Shown here piece by piece: positions 1-12,403 of a stretch of 64,000 nucleotides of DNA. The first letter of the stretch is position 1; every line of letters begins with the position of its first letter. The notes below the pieces were generated by a model that was given only the letters and a program-made list of their open reading frames with translations, did no database searches and was not told the origin of the DNA. The stretch spans positions 372,001 to 436,000 of the forward strand of contig JAHLKF010000006.1 in NCBI GenBank assembly GCA_025558075.1, in the 5' to 3' direction. The position numbers and the translations under genes are program-made. The DNA is from Gaertneriomyces semiglobifer (lineage: Eukaryota > Chytridiomycota > Chytridiomycetes > Spizellomycetales > Spizellomycetaceae).

Positions 1-62
1 CCTCCACATTTATGGTCTTCAGACCTCAATTCGAGACGATCTTTGTACAAAGTTCCAGTCAT

Positions 63-1902
63 TCAATCACGCTCCACCAGCTGGGGACTACCAAACAACC
101 CGAATCCCCTAACGTGTTGGCTCGGCGACGTTTGAAAGAAATTCTTGTAGGGCTTTTCCGGGCTTTTGTGCCTGATGGGCGGAATGTTTTCCGTATCTTC
201 TTGGTGACCATCAGCGGCAGGAGCCACCTCACCTTCGGCTCTTTCGGGCGGGGTGTCAAGTGCACCATCGCTCGCGTTTTCTCTTACTTCTATCCGCCGA
301 CCTTCGAGCTCTGATCCTTCCACAACATGACTGGAGCTCGCCACTAGTTCGTCTGTGAGATTTCTCGTACTGGTAGTGTATTCATCGGCAAGGACCCAGC
401 TGGCGGCGCGCTCCAGACTACCAGCAACATTGTGGGGGGAATCCTTGCGCTCGTTGGATGGTGTGGGTGACTCGGAACGACGCGATACAGATTGCCTCCG
501 GCGCAGATAGGCGCTCAGTGATACTTCTCTTTCCGTCGCGCTTGACCCATCCAACCAATCAGGCGCACGGTACCCATTATGCGTCCTTTGGTAGTACGAT
601 GCCATTGTCCGACAATATGTTCTGTACTCCTCATTTTCAACAGTTTCTGCTTGCTCCCGAGGACCGTCTTCTTTGCTGATGATGTGGAACATCCTCGGAG
701 GTGCATACTTGCGAACTTGGGGAGTGATCTTATCAGCGTATTCTTTGAGTACCTGCGCCTGCAAGATATCTCTGTCACGAATCAGAGTTTGAAACGTCTT
801 AACCAGGTAATGCGTCTGCAACGCCATATGTCAGTTATCATCTTATGCTTCAACGCGTGCGAGGATACTAACAATGATGACATTGATGAGTGCAATAGGC
901 AAGCAAACAGCCCAGTTGTCCAGGGAAAGCATGTAAAGGATGGCAACATGGACCGGGGACAGCCAGCTATCACAATCCGTATGAGTCAATGATCACGCCT
1001 ATTCTGCACATAATTTCAACATACCAGAAGAGAGTCGTACTTCCTGATGGGGGATCCCAAACTTTTAAGCGCCAAACGCGACGGGATCTGTCTGTCATAG
1101 GTTCATCCATATTTGCGAAATAGGAAAACCTACCCGCGGATCCCGTTAGCTTGGAACTCGCTTGCGTTAAACAAATACAGCAACAAACCATTGTGGCCTC
1201 CAATCTTTTTTTTGTCGCTCTTTCTCCTCAGAAGTAGTGTACCCCATGTCGAGGGTAACAATTTGGGCATTTGGACTACTTATCCTCCAGCCACCGGGAT
1301 CCTGAAAAGCACCAGGTGCTGGCTAGTGAAGCACGTCAGTACGATTGATTCAAGATAAACTCAATGCATTGGTGCAGTCTATACGTTACCCCTGTAGGGT
1401 GGTTGAATAAGTAGTATTCCTTAGATCTCCAGAACAAGTAGGCGGTGTTAATGACGCTTATTGAAGCCACAAGCAGCTCTGTCCAGAAAGGCTGGAAACG
1501 TGTCAGTGCACGCCTCGAGACAACAACGTGAACTGCAAATCCTCTGCCTACCCATAACAACGGAGTAAGGGGAGTATCATCTCCAAAATCAGTATAGATT
1601 TCATCAACGACCAGGTCACTATCGTAGAGCTTGGCGAGAAGGAACAGTCCATTTAAGATCCCCGCGGTTGTCGTGCTTGATCGTTTCGAACGAATGTCAA
1701 TGCTTCAAAAACATTTTTGATCAAGGGTTTACCCAACTCACCTAAATCGGTTAAAAAGGGCCTGAAAGTCGACGGAAGCCCATTCCGTCTGGAGAACGAG
1801 CATGATATCCTTTGGACGGTCGGATATGGGTGCACGTTGTCGAACAGCCTTTCTACGGCGCGAAGACGGCGCGGGAGAGCTCATGGCACTGGCAGTCGTC
1901 AT
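63..1902 (-). CDS. NUR1: Nur1/Mug154-family nuclear rim protein (DUF2418)
   Basis: This is a multi-pass nuclear-envelope protein of the Nur1 family; in yeast, Nur1 tethers silent chromatin and rDNA to the inner nuclear membrane. Seven exons keep one frame: 1902-1742, 1675-1552, 1491-1343, 1284-1189, 1129-1025, 966-873 and 815-63, giving 493 residues. The conserved part is residues 1 to about 270. It begins with PKDIMLVLQTEWASVDF, continues with hydrophobic segments (NGLFLLAKLY; ELLVASISVINTAYLF), the SPNAQIVTLD block, VWDPPSG followed by a WLSPVHVAILYML segment, and LIRDRDILQAQVLKEYADK, all hallmarks of DUF2418. The last 220 residues are polar and Ser/Glu-rich, likely nucleoplasmic. The start could instead be Met at 1884 or 1929. 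The exon 3/exon 4 junction is the least certain (GTACTG donor; a GTTTAT donor in the same phase is possible). The gene diverges from the Acl4-like gene. Family membership rests on motif recognition only. Confidence 0.72.
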
Positions 1903-2092
1903 GATGTAGCAGGAGATCCCAAGAGTCAACCGTTGTCGATTGACAAAGGGATTTTAGCAGTTTTGCGAGTGTGAAGTCGGGGAGTTGCAAGTTGCGCGCG
2001 CAGCGAAACGACCCCTACCACTTTCTTTTTGTCCAGGATTTTTGACAATTTTTTGGAACTTCACACTCATAGTACATACACGGCACTCTCAC
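1903..2092. promoter_or_regulatory. Shared promoter between divergent Nur1-like and Acl4-like genes
   Basis: These 190 bp separate the start codons of two divergent genes, so both promoters must lie here or overlap the first exons. The stretch is rich in short T and A runs (CTTTCTTTTTGTCC, GACAATTTTTTGGAAC). I see no clear TATA box or CACGTG site. Confidence 0.5.
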
Positions 2093-3301
2093 ATGGCCAA
2101 CGATTCAATAGATCAGCAGCACGACCCGGAAGCGCTGCTCACACACGCTCAGAAGGCGTTAGACGACTGTCTACCGGACCTTGCGCGCAAGTTCCTTCTG
2201 CGCGCTCTACAGATTCGACCAGACCATGTTCCGACTTTAGAAACGCTCGGGGTAACGGAAATGGAGGACATGGTCGCTGCAGGTGAAAGTGGAGAGGAAC
2301 AAAAGACGGCAGAGTGTGCAGAAAGAGCGTATCAATATTTTCTGCGAGCAGCAACTGTCAACCCTGACGAAGGTTACGAAAAATATCTATACCTAGGACA
2401 ACTTACAGAAGGCAAGGATGCATTAGAGTTCTATCGTAGAGGAGTGGTGATTATGGAGAAGTTATTGGGATCAGTTGCTGCTGGCAGCGAGGAAGAGCGC
2501 TTGATTAGGCGAAAGCTGTCGGACGTGCTTTGCTCAATGACAGAGACATACATGACGGACTGCTGGTACGTATTCTTGGATTCGTGCGCACCAGTGCACT
2601 GTTTGACGTGATCTCCGTTTTTATGTCATTTTAGTGATGAACCGGAAGCAGAATCATGTTGTGACCAATTCGCAACAAATGCGATAAAATACGACCCGTC
2701 AAATCCAGAGGCGCATCAAACACTAGCATCAGTGCGGATGTCACAGTGTCGACCAGATGAGGCCCGCGCTGCGATTGAGACGAGCATGGATACATGGTTC
2801 AAGACGGCGAGAGTTGGAGATACAAACTGGCCCGCGTACCCTGCCCGAGTGGCTTTAGCAAAAATTCTCCTGGAGTTGGCGCTTCACGAACGTGCCCTCG
2901 CTGTCCTGCAGACTTTGCAGGACGAGAACGATGAAGATCCGGAGGCTTGGTATTTGTACGGGTGGTGTTATTATAGAATGGGTGGCGGTGGCGAAGACAC
3001 CGCAAGTATAAGAGTGGAGGACCAAGTCGATGCATGGGATAACGCAAAGGACTGTTTCGAATCGGTGATACAGGTAGCCGCATCTTTGTCCCCTTTTCTG
3101 ACGAGCGTTGACACTTAACCAGACTTTATTACTTAGTTGCATGAACGATTCGGTAACGGCGATGAAGTGATTGAACATACACAACAATTATTGGAAGAGA
3201 TCACGCCGTTTGTGGATGCCAACGGGCATTTGCTCGGCCAATCTGGGATGGCCAGAGTCCCCGACGTGGCGGCTGCAAACAACGATGCCATGGAGATATA
3301 G
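2093..3301 (+). CDS. ACL4: TPR protein, Acl4-like ribosomal protein L4 chaperone
   Basis: This is a tetratricopeptide-repeat protein resembling fungal Acl4, which binds newly made ribosomal protein uL4 and escorts it to pre-60S particles. Three exons, 2093-2565, 2635-3073 and 3137-3301, give 358 residues with phases matching at both junctions. N-terminal TPR pairs are visible (KALDDCLPDLARKFLLRAL; QIRPDHVPTLETLG). The family-like core follows: DPSNPEAHQTLASVRMSQ, YPARVALAKILLELALHERA, then DEDPEAWYLYGWCYYRMG. The start was chosen at the ATG opening MANDSIDQQHD, because the upstream in-frame extension reads like untranslated sequence. Its end faces the end of the Lcp5 gene 148 bp away, and both act in ribosome production. 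The alternative is a generic TPR protein; the uL4 role is inferred from the family. Confidence 0.7.
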
Positions 3302-3449
3302 TGGAGATGGGCTCTAAGGCTGTGCGACTTCCTGCTACCAACTAAGTTATGTTTCAAGTAATAAATTATGTCACAATTTTCTGACTCTGTCGATGGCGTC
3401 GACTATCACACCGCCTAACAAAATCAACGAAGGCTTTCGCGTTTCATCG

Positions 3450-5315
3450 TTATCTCCTTTTCTTTGCTGCGTTGCGACTCTTCTTGACAGCTCTACCAAA
3501 CTCGTCCTTTCCACCATGGTGTCTCTGCCTGTGTGCAACGCTCTGTAATAAATCGGCCGCATCCTCGTATTTCCTTTTTCGTCGGATTTCGTTCGCGCGG
3601 TGGTTTTTCTTTTGCACCAGACCCGCACCAAACTTGAGTTCGTCTTCGTCTGTAACAGCCTTATGAAGGGATGACAGCTGGGAAAAGTCCTCATCAAGTG
3701 CCTTCGGAATTGTTTACATGAGCGAGGGAGAACAGACGGATAGAATCACGATGCTTACCTGAAACTCATCGTGGAATCGCAATAAGGCTCCCTTCTGGCT
3801 GAGCTTCTTCTGCAGCTTCTTGTCCTCGCGGGTTAAATTCAAACGAACGAAATTCTCCTCCTCAAACGTTTCTCGCTCCGTCCACCGCTCATCCTCTTTG
3901 CTCGCTCCAACCTCCTGAGCGCCATATCCAGTCCCTTGAGCCGTCATTTCTTCCGGTCTGTCATCGTACTGGGACCGTAAGTCACGTAGGAGACGTGAAC
4001 GTGATACTTTTTCTTTCTCTTTCTGAGTCAATTTACCGGTTTTGGCGCGAGGTTCGTCCTCAAAGTGTACGGGCGCCAGCTTTGGCGGGCGATACACTCC
4101 AGATTTTTCATCTTCCTGTGCATCGTCTGCATCGCCCTTGTGGGATAGGAGAGCAGCTGGGTTCGGTTTGAACTTCAATGGATCCGCAATGGCAGCTTCG
4201 TCGGCCGTTCTGGCGCGGCCTGCAATGAATTCTTCATCCTCCTGCATTGCAGCTGCCTTGACAAGCTTATCAATCTGATATTTCAATTTTTGTTCAAGCG
4301 GTTTAATTTTTTCCAACACAATTCGATCCTCCACCAGTTGCATTACGCATGGATGACCTTCCACCTTTAAGCCGTGGAGTTTCAAAAGCATAAAGAAGGT
4401 AAGATTTGTAAGATAGCTCAGCATGGTGTGAAGCTTGACTTCCAGTAAAGACACGCCATTGAAGGTTTGACGTTTGCCTGATTCAAGGTCTGTAAGGACA
4501 GGAGTTAAACGAGATTGAAGGTCGGCTGCTTTCTCTTTGAAATCTTTCACAAGCGTAACAAATTCCGTGACATCTTTCTCCACAAGCGTCTGCGTCTTGA
4601 GCGCAAAATGCTCTTCTAAAAAACATACAAGAATAAGTATGAATTTTACAAATGGGTTGTCAGAGGCTGAACCACACGTATGTTCGGATCGCTCAGTCGT
4701 CGGTATTCCACCAGCAGGATTCCAACGAACAACGGATCCACGTTATATGCCACGCGTGGACAATCAACACCGTCTTTCAATAGCGGGCGACAAAAATCAC
4801 TTTGCACGAACCCTGCCACTTTGACTAGTAGCTTTGGACGTGCGGGCGTGGATGATATCACTGCTCCCGTTCCTTCGTCTCCAGTCAGCGTCAGCGCCCA
4901 TACCTTTTACGGTTGACGCATCGGACTCGCTTCCATCTTCGGCTTCTTCTTCCTCTTCAACATTTGTGCCTTGAAACTGGGCTTCTGATTCCTGTTCGCT
5001 TTCGTCTTGAATGTCTTGCTCACTAGCACTTCTGGGTTCGGATTCATTCAAATCAGGTATTCTCCCGTCATCAGATTCATCATTGTTGCTATCCACGTCC
5101 TCCTCTTTTCTTCCATTGATGCCATCGGCAATTTCGACCCCGGGGAAACTATCCAGTATTGAAGTATCATTTGTATCGTCGTCGTCGCTATCTTCACTCA
5201 AGATTGAATTTGGGTCTCGTTCGCTCTCGCTCCCCCCGTATGCTGTATAGAACTCAGTCTCATCGGAACCGCTGCCAGAGTCCGACCTTGAAGCATCGTG
5301 CATTTTCAAGTTCAT
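3450..5315 (-). CDS. LCP5: Neuroguidin/Lcp5 (SSU processome) with acidic N-terminal extension
   Basis: Lcp5/neuroguidin is a Sas10/Utp3-family component of the small-subunit processome, needed for early 18S rRNA processing in the nucleolus. The core, from 4615 down to 3450 with an intron at 3702-3758, is clear: SLLEVKLHTMLSYLTNL, EKIKPLEQKLKYQIDKL, DPLKFKPNP, YRPPKLAPVHFEDE, LLRDLRSQYDDRPEE, and a basic C-terminus ending in KKRR. The core lacks its own start: no Met occurs in frame until well inside it, and between 4616 and 4800 the only ATG on this strand lies just before the 3' splice site. A frame-consistent model adds exons 5315-4904 and 4824-4678 (introns 4825-4903 and 4616-4677), giving 555 residues with a 185-residue Asp/Glu/Ser-rich front. 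The alternative is that the acidic part is a separate 196-residue gene ending at 4646. The core is certain; the 5' joining is not. Confidence 0.75.
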
Positions 5316-6037
5316 CGTGCAAAGGCGGTGCGTTAGTCGCTCTTTGGTCAAAGGTATCTTTGGTCAAAAAGTCAAAAACCCCCTCCAACTTTTTCGGGGC
5401 ACGGCAGCACGTGATAGTTAAAGGTCACATGTGCAGAGCCACGTGTATTTGCCGGTCACATGACTGGCACAAATCGGTGACGTTTCGGTGCAAGTACTTC
5501 ATGATTGAACTAGAGCGCTAGATTCCACAGCGCTGCGATAATGAAAGTATGCGCCCCAGCAGCAAGGACAAGTCGTCTCCTTGACCACGCCTTGGTCGCT
5601 TTTCAATATCTTGTGTTGGAAACCATGAATCGGTTTTGCGGGCTTGGGTGTGAACGTAAGCTCGTTGGAAAGGCAAGGTTTCAGTTCGGGTAGATCTACC
5701 CAGCAAGCACATGCATCATTGTGGCATCAGCCCTATAAAACTCTTAACTTTTTCCCTGCGGAGTGCTGTGCTTCATCTCTGATTGTGCGTCATCCGACAG
5801 GGGATCGTGCCCAGTTCGTCATAACAGTCGCGTACTGGAGGTATTTGAAAAGCAACACTCCAAGCTCTCCCAGCAGTAGATGAGCATAGTCTCTTGGTGA
5901 CGGCCATAATAGAACCCTTTGTATTGTAGTGTGGAATACGACCTCGTGGGAAATCCTCCGCAACGGCCGTGCGCCAGTCGACTCGTGGGCTCCAGCTATC
6001 TTCAGCGTCCTCCTTGAGAACCCTCAGTGAGATCAAG
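5316..6037. promoter_or_regulatory. Intergenic region with E-box cluster and possible TATA box
   Basis: No gene is seen here. Near the Lcp5 start lies a cluster of CACGTG-like sites: GCACGTGA at 5407-5414, GTCACATG at 5424-5431, CCACGTG at 5439-5445 and GTCACATGAC at 5455-5464. The first sits in GCAGCACGTGATA, which also occurs upstream of UTP4. On the GH15 side, CCCTATAAAACTC near 5730 could be a TATA box about 300 bp before the ATG. The ORFs in this stretch look random. Confidence 0.5.
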
Positions 6038-9000
6038 ATGAGTACAGTCACCTCCGGCGGAGGGCACTATGTCAAGGGGGAAGACGAACGCGAAAGAGGA
6101 TACCTTCCTATAGGTACGGGTCATTTGTTCGTTTCCACAGTGAGGTGCCGACCAACCAACCATATTATTTATCAGAGAACTATGGCATGATTGGTAATAT
6201 GCGTACCGTCGCCCTATGTGGCACAGGTGGGGTGACTGCTGTGGATAACGGATGGTAGTCATCGTCTCTGACTATTGTTCGTTAGACGGTTCGATCGACA
6301 TGTTCTGCTATCCACGCTTTGACAGTCCTTCAATGTAAGCGCCAGGTGTCTGACCTCTGTGCGAAACCTGAGTCTCAAGCATTTAGCCCAGCTTTGCCCG
6401 CATATTGGACCAGCACAAAGGTGGACATTTCCACATCAATCCTGTGGGAAACACTCGCCACAAACAGCAGTACCTTCCCAACAACAACATACTGCAAACT
6501 CGCTTCATGTCCGAAGAGGGTACGTTCTGCGATTGCGCGCAAGCACCTCGCAACCGGACCTAACCGCTCGCAGGTGTTATTCATGTGACGGATTACATGC
6601 ACGTTCCTTCAGGAGAACCTCACGCGAATGTGCTGTTACCGTGGCTTATTCGGCAGGTCGAATGCCGGCGCGGAACATACAAGGTGCGAGTTGAGGTGTA
6701 TCCGGCCTTCGATTATGCTCGCGCGAGGCACACAACCAAAGTTATAAATGGCAAGTACATGGTTCAACGCGGCGTTGATATATGGTGATTTTAACATGAT
6801 GCTTAGAAAACTTAACACATGAGAACCCGGTGCATTATCATTCTGGTGGATCCACGTCCTTGCGCGGACCTCACCGAGTCCTTTTTGACAGCGAAAATGG
6901 TCTTAAAATGGATCTGCGCTACATGATGCATTGCAGCGAGGCTACTGCTGAGACGGAAGAAGCTCGTCGTGCGAGCGAGGAAGGTGATGACGAACTTAGT
7001 GAGTCGGACGAGTTGTCGATTGAGGAAAAAGACGGTCTCAAGTGTCACATGCCACGCCTGCAGTGGAATGTTGATGAACGGGATGGGATGCTCGGAGCCG
7101 GTGTTTGGGCAGAGTTTCAGATGTGCGAAGGCCAGCGGATTACCTTCGTGTTTAGGGAGGTACCGCCTGTTGGAAAGGAAGGTGGAGAGGAGGATCCCCC
7201 TCTCACGACCCCGTTGATGGACTCCCTTCTACGGCAGACTGCTCGATACTGGGTGAAATGGATCAACAAGAGCACTTTTAAAGGCCGATGGAGAGAAGTA
7301 GTCTACAGAAGGTAAGCGCTCTCCTCCGAGTTTTCTTGGATCGATCTGACGCAAAGAGGTGTAGTGCGCTCGCGTTAAAATTGATGATATATGAACCGGT
7401 ATGCAATGCCGTGTGGCATACCTAAGGATGCGCATTCTGACGGGTTCGTTATTTAAAGACAGGTGCCGTTGTTGCAGCACCCACGTTCGGTATTCCCGAA
7501 GGTACAATTGACGCGCTCGGCGAACTTATTATCTGGTTTATGCATGTTTAATTCTCTCGCACAGAAATTGGTGGCGTACGGAACTGGGATTATCGGTATA
7601 CATGGATAAGGGATTCCGCATTTACTGTATATGCGTTAGTTCGTATTGGCCTTACAGAGGAGGCTGAGGGATTTATGCGCTTCATTGAGGCGCGGTGCCA
7701 GGAACTGAACTCCGATGGTTCCTTGCAAGTGATGTATGGGATTGATGGGAGACATGAGTTGCCCGAGACGTCCCTTGATCACTTGGAAGGATATCGGGGA
7801 TCAAAACCAGTTCGAGTCGGGAACGCTGCGTACGACCACCTGCAGCTTGATATTTACGGTGAACTTCTCGACTCCATATACCTCTACAACAAGTACCGAT
7901 CCCCCATCAGCTACGACACGTGGGTTGCGGTCAGACGCTTGGTAAATTACGTCTGCGATAACTGGCATCGTGAGGACATGTCGATTTGGGAAGTGCGTGG
8001 GAACGCCAAAAATTTCGTTTACAGCAAAGTCATGTGTTGGGTTGCTGTTGACCGAGGTAGGTCAAGTCGCTTTACCCTATTACTCACATGATACCAGGCA
8101 GGATTTTTTACTCTATCTTCGACAGGGTTGCGGCTGGCCGAGAAACGAAGTGTATGTTATGATTCCGAATTTTTGTGTTTCCATCATTCTGACATATCCC
8201 ACAGCTCCCCTGCCCTGATAGAGACCGATGGTTCCGTACCAGGGATGAGATTTACGGTATCTGAATGTTCTTCCTGTGTGGTACTTCCAAGCACCGTACT
8301 CATTCTTCACATTTAGAAACGGTAATGGCGCGAGGCTATTCTAAAACACGCAATTGCTTCGTCCAGAGCTTTGAGGATATTGAACAACCCATTCTGGACG
8401 CGAGCTTACTTGTTATGCCACTCTGTTTCTTTATTAGGTTGGTGCCGTTTTGTGTCAGCCACTTCAACGGCTTAAACTGACAGTTTACGCTCATAGCCCT
8501 ACCGATCCGAGACTGCTGAATACGATCAAAGAGATTATGAAGCCGCCAAGGAAGGGTGGGCTTTTGGCGAACAACCTGGTATATCGGTATGACCATAGCC
8601 ACTTCAGTGACGGTCTTTCTGGGGGCGACATGGAGGGTTCTTTCTCGATGTGTAAGTCACCCAAGCATGATAAGGCTTGTTCGGGTTTTTCTGAAATGGC
8701 ACCTGTTGGGGCATGTAAGTTGCCTCCATTGGTGAAGCTACCTTTATTAACTATTCATTTATACTGCCCGTTTTTTCCTTTCATAGGTACCTTCTGGCTA
8801 GTGGAAGCGTTAACGCGCGCCGGGCAGTGGAACTCGGAATTTTTGCAACGCGCCATCATCATTTTCGAACAGATGATTGCTTATGGTGGGTTGTCTTGAA
8901 GTCAATGGTCGGAGGTCAACTTCTGGACAACTGATGAATGTTGCGCAACTTTGCACAGGCAATCACGTTACATTGTTTTCTGAAGAAATTGCTCGAACTG

Positions 9001-9107
9001 GTGAAATGCTCGGCAATTTCCCACAGGCGTTCACCCATATTGCGTTGATGAGTGCTGCGTTCAATCTTGACAAAGTCCTAAGCGGCTCTTACGTCGGATC
9101 CACTTAG
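6038..9107 (+). CDS. GH15-like glucoamylase/trehalase-type glycoside hydrolase
   Basis: This is an intracellular six-hairpin glycosidase of the GH15-like type, probably splitting alpha-glucosidic bonds in glycogen-type glucans or trehalose. Fifteen exons, all phases consistent, give 718 residues: 6038-6113, 6176-6226, 6286-6334, 6392-6519, 6574-6750, 6807-7311, 7365-7398, 7459-7501, 7565-8056, 8126-8151, 8205-8256, 8317-8437, 8497-8651, 8787-8885, 8959-9107. Landmarks in order are [93 protein letters not shown] and [20 protein letters not shown], the last carrying the probable catalytic-base Glu. There is no signal peptide. The intron after exon 5 appears to be GC-AG (GCAAGT donor), since the nearby GT donor breaks the frame. 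Substrate is uncertain between glucan and trehalose. Confidence 0.85.
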
Positions 9108-9388
9108 CGGGGCCAGACCGACGTGAAATGCCTGTATGTTACCGTGGATTTGTATAAGGACAACTTTGTGATTGACGATCATGCCCAGTGAGAAACGTCA
9201 ATTCATGAGCTACCATTGACGCGTACCGTGTGTTATCGTTAAGCGAACTACACAACCTCGTCACCCGCTGCCCAGATCCTCCTGCGTGTGTTTCTGCACA
9301 ATCCCTGCGATTGAGAACTAGGTAGCCCCATTGCAGTAGCAGCAGCAGGCCATCTTGTCCTGGTAATTTTGTAATCCCTTTTAATAAG

Positions 9389-12247
9389 ATGGCCGCAATG
9401 TTGCCTCAGAACGGACGTGCAATTGTTAAAAATGTTCTGTCCGGAGACACCATCATACTACGGGGAGCTCCCCGTGGGGGTCCCCCGCCAGAGAAGGTTT
9501 TGTCACTATCGAACCTAGTTGCTCCACGTCTTGGCTCTGCCAAGGACCCTTCGAAGGAAGAGGTATGTGTCTTATGGATCCCATTGGAGGCAGTTGAAGG
9601 TATCAAACCGTTTAGGTGACGACTGATACCGCGTGCGCCATTAGGAATTCGCTTTCGAATCTAGAGAATTTCTCCGTCATTTGCTGGTCGGGAAAGAGGT
9701 CTCTTATTCGGTGGAGTACATTACTAATACCAACCAGCGTGATTTCGGGGTAGTAGTGTTACCCCAGGCTGTCAATGGCGAGACCAAGCTTAACCGCGTA
9801 ATCGTGAGTGAAGGTTGGGCCCGAGTCAAAGTTCTTGATGGCAAAAGAGCTGCTAGCGAAGAACAGGAGACGCTGACCCAGCTGGAGGATGCCGCCATAG
9901 CAGCGAAAAAGGGGATCTGGGCGGATTCTCCTACTGCACCTTCCGCGCGCTACGACTTGAGCGGCGATGCGCGGTCATTTTTGGAGAAACACAAGGGTGT
10001 GCCAATAAATGCTGTTTTGGAACAAGTTCGTGACGGCTCCACGTATCGGGTATGCCTTCTGCTAGGGAACGGTGTACGGCAGTATATCACTTTGTTGCTC
10101 TCTGGAATTAAGGCTCCAACGCGTCGCAAAGGCATCCCGAATGTGGAAGATTTAGTGGAACCACATAGTGAAGAAGCCAAATTCTTTGTGGAATCCAGAC
10201 TGTTACAACGCGATATCAAAGTTGTTCTGGAAGGCCTTTCCACGAACGACAACTTGGTCGGAAGCGTCCAGTTTCCTGCGGGCAACATCGCTGAGGCCCT
10301 GTTGGCCGAGGGCCTTGCTAAAGTGGTTGATTGGAACATTGCCCTTGTTACTGGCGGTGCTCAGCGCTATCGAGCAGCTGAGAAGAGAGCAAAAGATAAG
10401 AAACTGCGTTTGTGGAAAAACTGGGTCGGCAAAGCCAAAGTTGGGGGCCCTGAGCCAGAGTTCGATGGTATCGTTACCCGCGTCCTTTCTGGAGATACCA
10501 TATTTGTAGAGAGCACAAGTAGCGGAAAGGAGCATAGGCTCCAGCTTGCGAGTATCCGCGCTCCAAAAGGACCGGAGAAGTCATCGATTGCAAACAAAGA
10601 TCCATCGATCAAGGAGTATGGTTATGATTTTGAGGCGAGAGAGTTTCTGCGCTCCCGGTATATTGGAAAGTCAGTTCATGTGCTTATTGACTACATCAAG
10701 CCAGCAGAAGGTCAATACGAGGAACGCGAATGTGCCACGGTAACGCATGGATCCAAAAACCTTGCCGAAACCTTAGTCAGCCGTGGCCTCGCGGATATTA
10801 TCCGCCATCGACGTGATGACGATAACCGCAGTTCTCAATACGACCAACTGCTGGTAGCTCTCGACAAAGCTCAAACAGCGCAGAAAGGGATTCACTCGCA
10901 GAAGGATGCCCCTCTTCACCGTATCGGTGATGCTTCCGCTTCTGCCGCTAAAGCCCGCCAGTTCTTGCCTTTCCTACAAAGGTCTGGGCGCGTCTCCGGT
11001 GTGGTCGACTATGTGTCCAGCGGTAGTCGTTTCAGGATTTACGTACCGTCCCAGAGCTGCTCCATCACTTTGGTGCTGGGAGGAGTGCGGGTTCCAAAGG
11101 TTGGCCGATCCAACGAGAAGAGTGAGCCTTACGGGCCCGAAGCGCTGGATTTTATGAGCAAGCGTGCCATGCAGCGGGATGTTGAGTTTTCTGTCGCCGG
11201 TGTGGACAAGGTTGGGGGCTTCATTGGCAGCCTCTATGTTCCCGTGAATGGTGAGCACAAGGATGCTGCCCTCATGCTGCTAGAAGAGGGATACGCGTAT
11301 GTTCATGAATACTCTGCCAACCAAAACTCAAGCGCGCCCGCGCTGTATGCAGCTGAGAGAAACGCCCGCGACGCAGTCAAAGGTGTGTGGAAGGACTACA
11401 AGCCCGAGGAGAAGGATGCCGCCACGGAAGAGCCGCTGCAGAACGAGGCCAAGGCTGAAAACAAGGATGCAATCGTCAGTAACATAGAAGGAGGAGGACG
11501 CTTATTCTTGCAGATTTTTGGATCTGAACTGGACCGTCTGGAGAAGCTCATGTCAGACTTCGCACTACATCATCGCACGGAAACTGCGTCTTATAAACCA
11601 CGCGTGGGAGAGTACTGCAGCGGCAAGTTCACGGTTGATGGGCAGTGGTACCGCGCTCGCGTGAAGCAAGTTAATTCGGACAACACGTATCTGCTGGTAT
11701 ACGTTGATTACGGAAACTCAGAAACTGTCTCAGCATCTCACATTCGGCCGCTGGACTCGAGCTTCAACACCATGGCTCTTGCACCGCAGGCTGTCGAAGC
11801 GAAGTTGGCGTACATCTCGGTTCCAGGGTTGGACGAGGATTACGGTGATGAAGCGTTTGAGAGCCTTCGGGACCTCACTGAAGGACGCACTTTGCAAGCA
11901 ACAATCCTTGGACGTGTTGCTAGCGTCACCGGAACTGGGCAGGCGTTGAGTGTCGTATTGGTTGATCCCAAGAAACGATCGGCCGGTTCCATTAATGAGG
12001 AATTGGTCAAAGCGGGTCTAGCAACCGTTGAGAAATCAGTGGCCAAGCGCTTCACGGCCAGTCAGAAAGCAGGCGGGCGTGATGCTAAGAAGGGTGTGAT
12101 TGGGGCGTTGATAGATGCGCAAGATTATGCCAAGAAGACTAGGGTATGTTATCTGCTTTTTCGCGTTGTAAAGTGCCTGGATGATATTAAGTGTAACAAC
12201 AGGCGAACATGTGGCGGTATGGCGATTTCACCGCGGACGAAGAGTAA
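9389..12247 (+). CDS. SND1: Tudor staphylococcal nuclease (SND1 / Tudor-SN)
   Basis: Tudor-SN is an RNA-binding protein with tandem nuclease-fold domains, known from transcription coactivation, RNA decay, splicing and stress granules. Exons 9389-9562, 9645-12143 and 12203-12247 give 905 residues. Four staphylococcal-nuclease-like repeats fill about residues 8-640, each opening with a variant of VLSGDT (KNVLSGDTIIL; TRVLSGDTIFV). A Tudor domain (GKFTVDGQWYRARV, LLVYVDYGNSE) lies near residues 685-750, and a split fifth nuclease repeat follows. The final short exon supplies NMWRYGDFTADEE, matching the usual family ending, which confirms the last intron. Without splicing the ORF would run on for 150 bp and lose this tail. 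The gene ends 156 bp from the end of the facing AGC kinase gene. Confidence 0.93.
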
Positions 12248-12403
12248 AGACACACCAGGACTTCAACTCTGTAGCAACCTCATATTTATTGGATGCATGC
12301 AGTGCAAGCACATATTTCTGAACATCGTAACATGTATGCTTGGAATCGACTTGCCATCGCAGGTTCTCAAATCTAGATTCTATAGTATGATGCAATGAAT
12401 CGG

